NCBI RefSeq assembly: GCF_000300005.1
Contig: NC_018691.1
Coordinates: 3,286,001 to 3,350,000 of the forward strand
Reading direction: 5' to 3'
Length of the DNA stretch: 64,000 nucleotides
Source: Alloalcanivorax dieselolei B5
Lineage (GTDB): Bacteria > Pseudomonadota > Gammaproteobacteria > Pseudomonadales > Alcanivoracaceae
Below, one piece after another: positions 63,628 through 64,000 of the stretch (within the stretch, counting starts at the first letter, position 1; every line of letters begins with the position of its first letter). The position numbers and the translations under genes are program-made. The notes under the pieces were generated by a model that was not told the origin of the DNA, did no database searches, and saw only the letters and a program-made list of their open reading frames with translations.

Positions 63628-64000
63628 GGCGCCACCGACCAGGGCAGCGTTTCACCGGCCAGGAACGGCACCAGTTCCTCTCCCGCGGCCCGCACTTGTT
63701 GCGGCACCGCCCAGGGATCCCTCCGCAACGTGACGGTGTCCGGATTGCGCGGCAGACGATAAAAATCCGCGCCGAAATGGCTGGCGAAACCTTCCAGCTT
63801 GTCCAGCGCGCCGTGGCGCTCCAGGAAAGTGGCGTACAACGGCAAGGCCGCCCGCGCCGAATAACAGCCGGCGCAACCGCAGGCGGCTTCTTTCTTGTCA
63901 CGGGCATGCGGCGCGGAATCGGTACCGAGAAAGAAGCGCGGATGCCCTTCCAGCACCGCTTGTTGAATACGTTCCTGATGGGTCCGGCGCTTGAGCACCG
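63624..64000 (-). CDS. pyrC: dihydroorotase, C-terminal part (partial)
   Basis: The gene runs off the right edge. The visible 125 residues align with the end of E. coli-type PyrC: FFLGTDSAPHARDKKEAACG has the catalytic Asp, followed by CAGCYSARAALPLYA and FYRLPRNPDTVTLRRDPW. It makes dihydroorotate for pyrimidine synthesis. Its place at the head of a CobW/DUF2796 operon suggests a zinc-limitation isoform, which cannot be confirmed without the N-terminus and promoter. Confidence 0.88.
   Translation of the reverse strand, partial: VLKRRTHQERIQQAVLEGHPRFFLGTDSAPHARDKKEAACGCAGCYSARAALPLYATFLERHGALDKLEGFASHFGADFYRLPRNPDTVTLRRDPWAVPQQVRAAGEELVPFLAGETLPWSVAP

Overview
The window is high-GC DNA from a gammaproteobacterium. 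Two long blocks keep the Pseudomonas gene order: ihfB-rpsA-cmk-tyrA/aroA-hisC-pheA-serC-gyrA followed by mtaD-ubiG-mupP-yciK, and rnd-ycgL-ycgN. Together with a foldase-dependent secreted lipase, an LCAD-type acyl-CoA dehydrogenase and an iron alcohol dehydrogenase, this suggests an Alcanivorax-like hydrocarbon or lipid degrader. The genus is inferred, not shown.

Layout: 1-2.7 kb is the end of the rnf operon. 2.9-6.2 kb holds a glycine-zipper protein, gltS, nth and a secreted ComEA-like protein, with repeat elements between them. 6.3-20 kb is pyrF-lapB-lapA-ihfB-rpsA-cmk and the aromatic/serine/gyrA block, all on the minus strand. 20.2-23.7 kb is mtaD-ubiG-mupP-yciK on the plus strand. 23.9-35.1 kb is the most unusual region: three paralogous periplasmic binding-protein-like genes, a TatT-like lipoprotein and two tandem fused TRAP-type permeases of about 785 residues, interrupted by one opposing UbiB-like kinase gene. 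35.1-40.3 kb has a small membrane protein, PilZ, a methyltransferase, HIT, a membrane protein, ycgN, ycgL, rnd and gpmA. 40.3-46.5 kb has the lipase foldase and lipase (divergent), a fourth binding-protein paralogue, acyl-CoA dehydrogenase and iron alcohol dehydrogenase. 46.6-50.2 kb carries a double long-palindrome element, then recR, ybaB, dnaX (with an E. coli-like frameshift site) and the SRP RNA gene. 50.3-57 kb holds stress and unknown genes: a small heat-shock protein with a sigma-32 promoter, a 2OG-Fe oxygenase, YbjN, a tandem-domain unknown, and a PadR-led group (DUF1853, DUF2804, DUF4282). 57.1-64 kb has an acetyl-CoA hydrolase-family gene and a probable zinc operon: pyrC (partial), a CobW GTPase, a His-rich DUF2796 protein, ABC ATPase, ABC permease and DUF3299.

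The best candidate for an under-described system is the TRAP-like cluster. It combines a T-component-like lipoprotein, four paralogous secreted proteins with four conserved cysteines each, and two fused Q+M permeases with a cysteine-bearing periplasmic loop. One paralogue sits beside a secreted lipase, so uptake of a lipolysis-related or other organic substrate is a reasonable but untested guess.

The intergenic DNA is rich in inverted repeats: REPIN-like doublets, a family with 26-bp terminal inverted repeats and a terminal hairpin, a 39-bp inverted repeat, and two 30-bp near-perfect palindromes upstream of recR. No tRNA, rRNA, CRISPR array or complete insertion sequence was seen.
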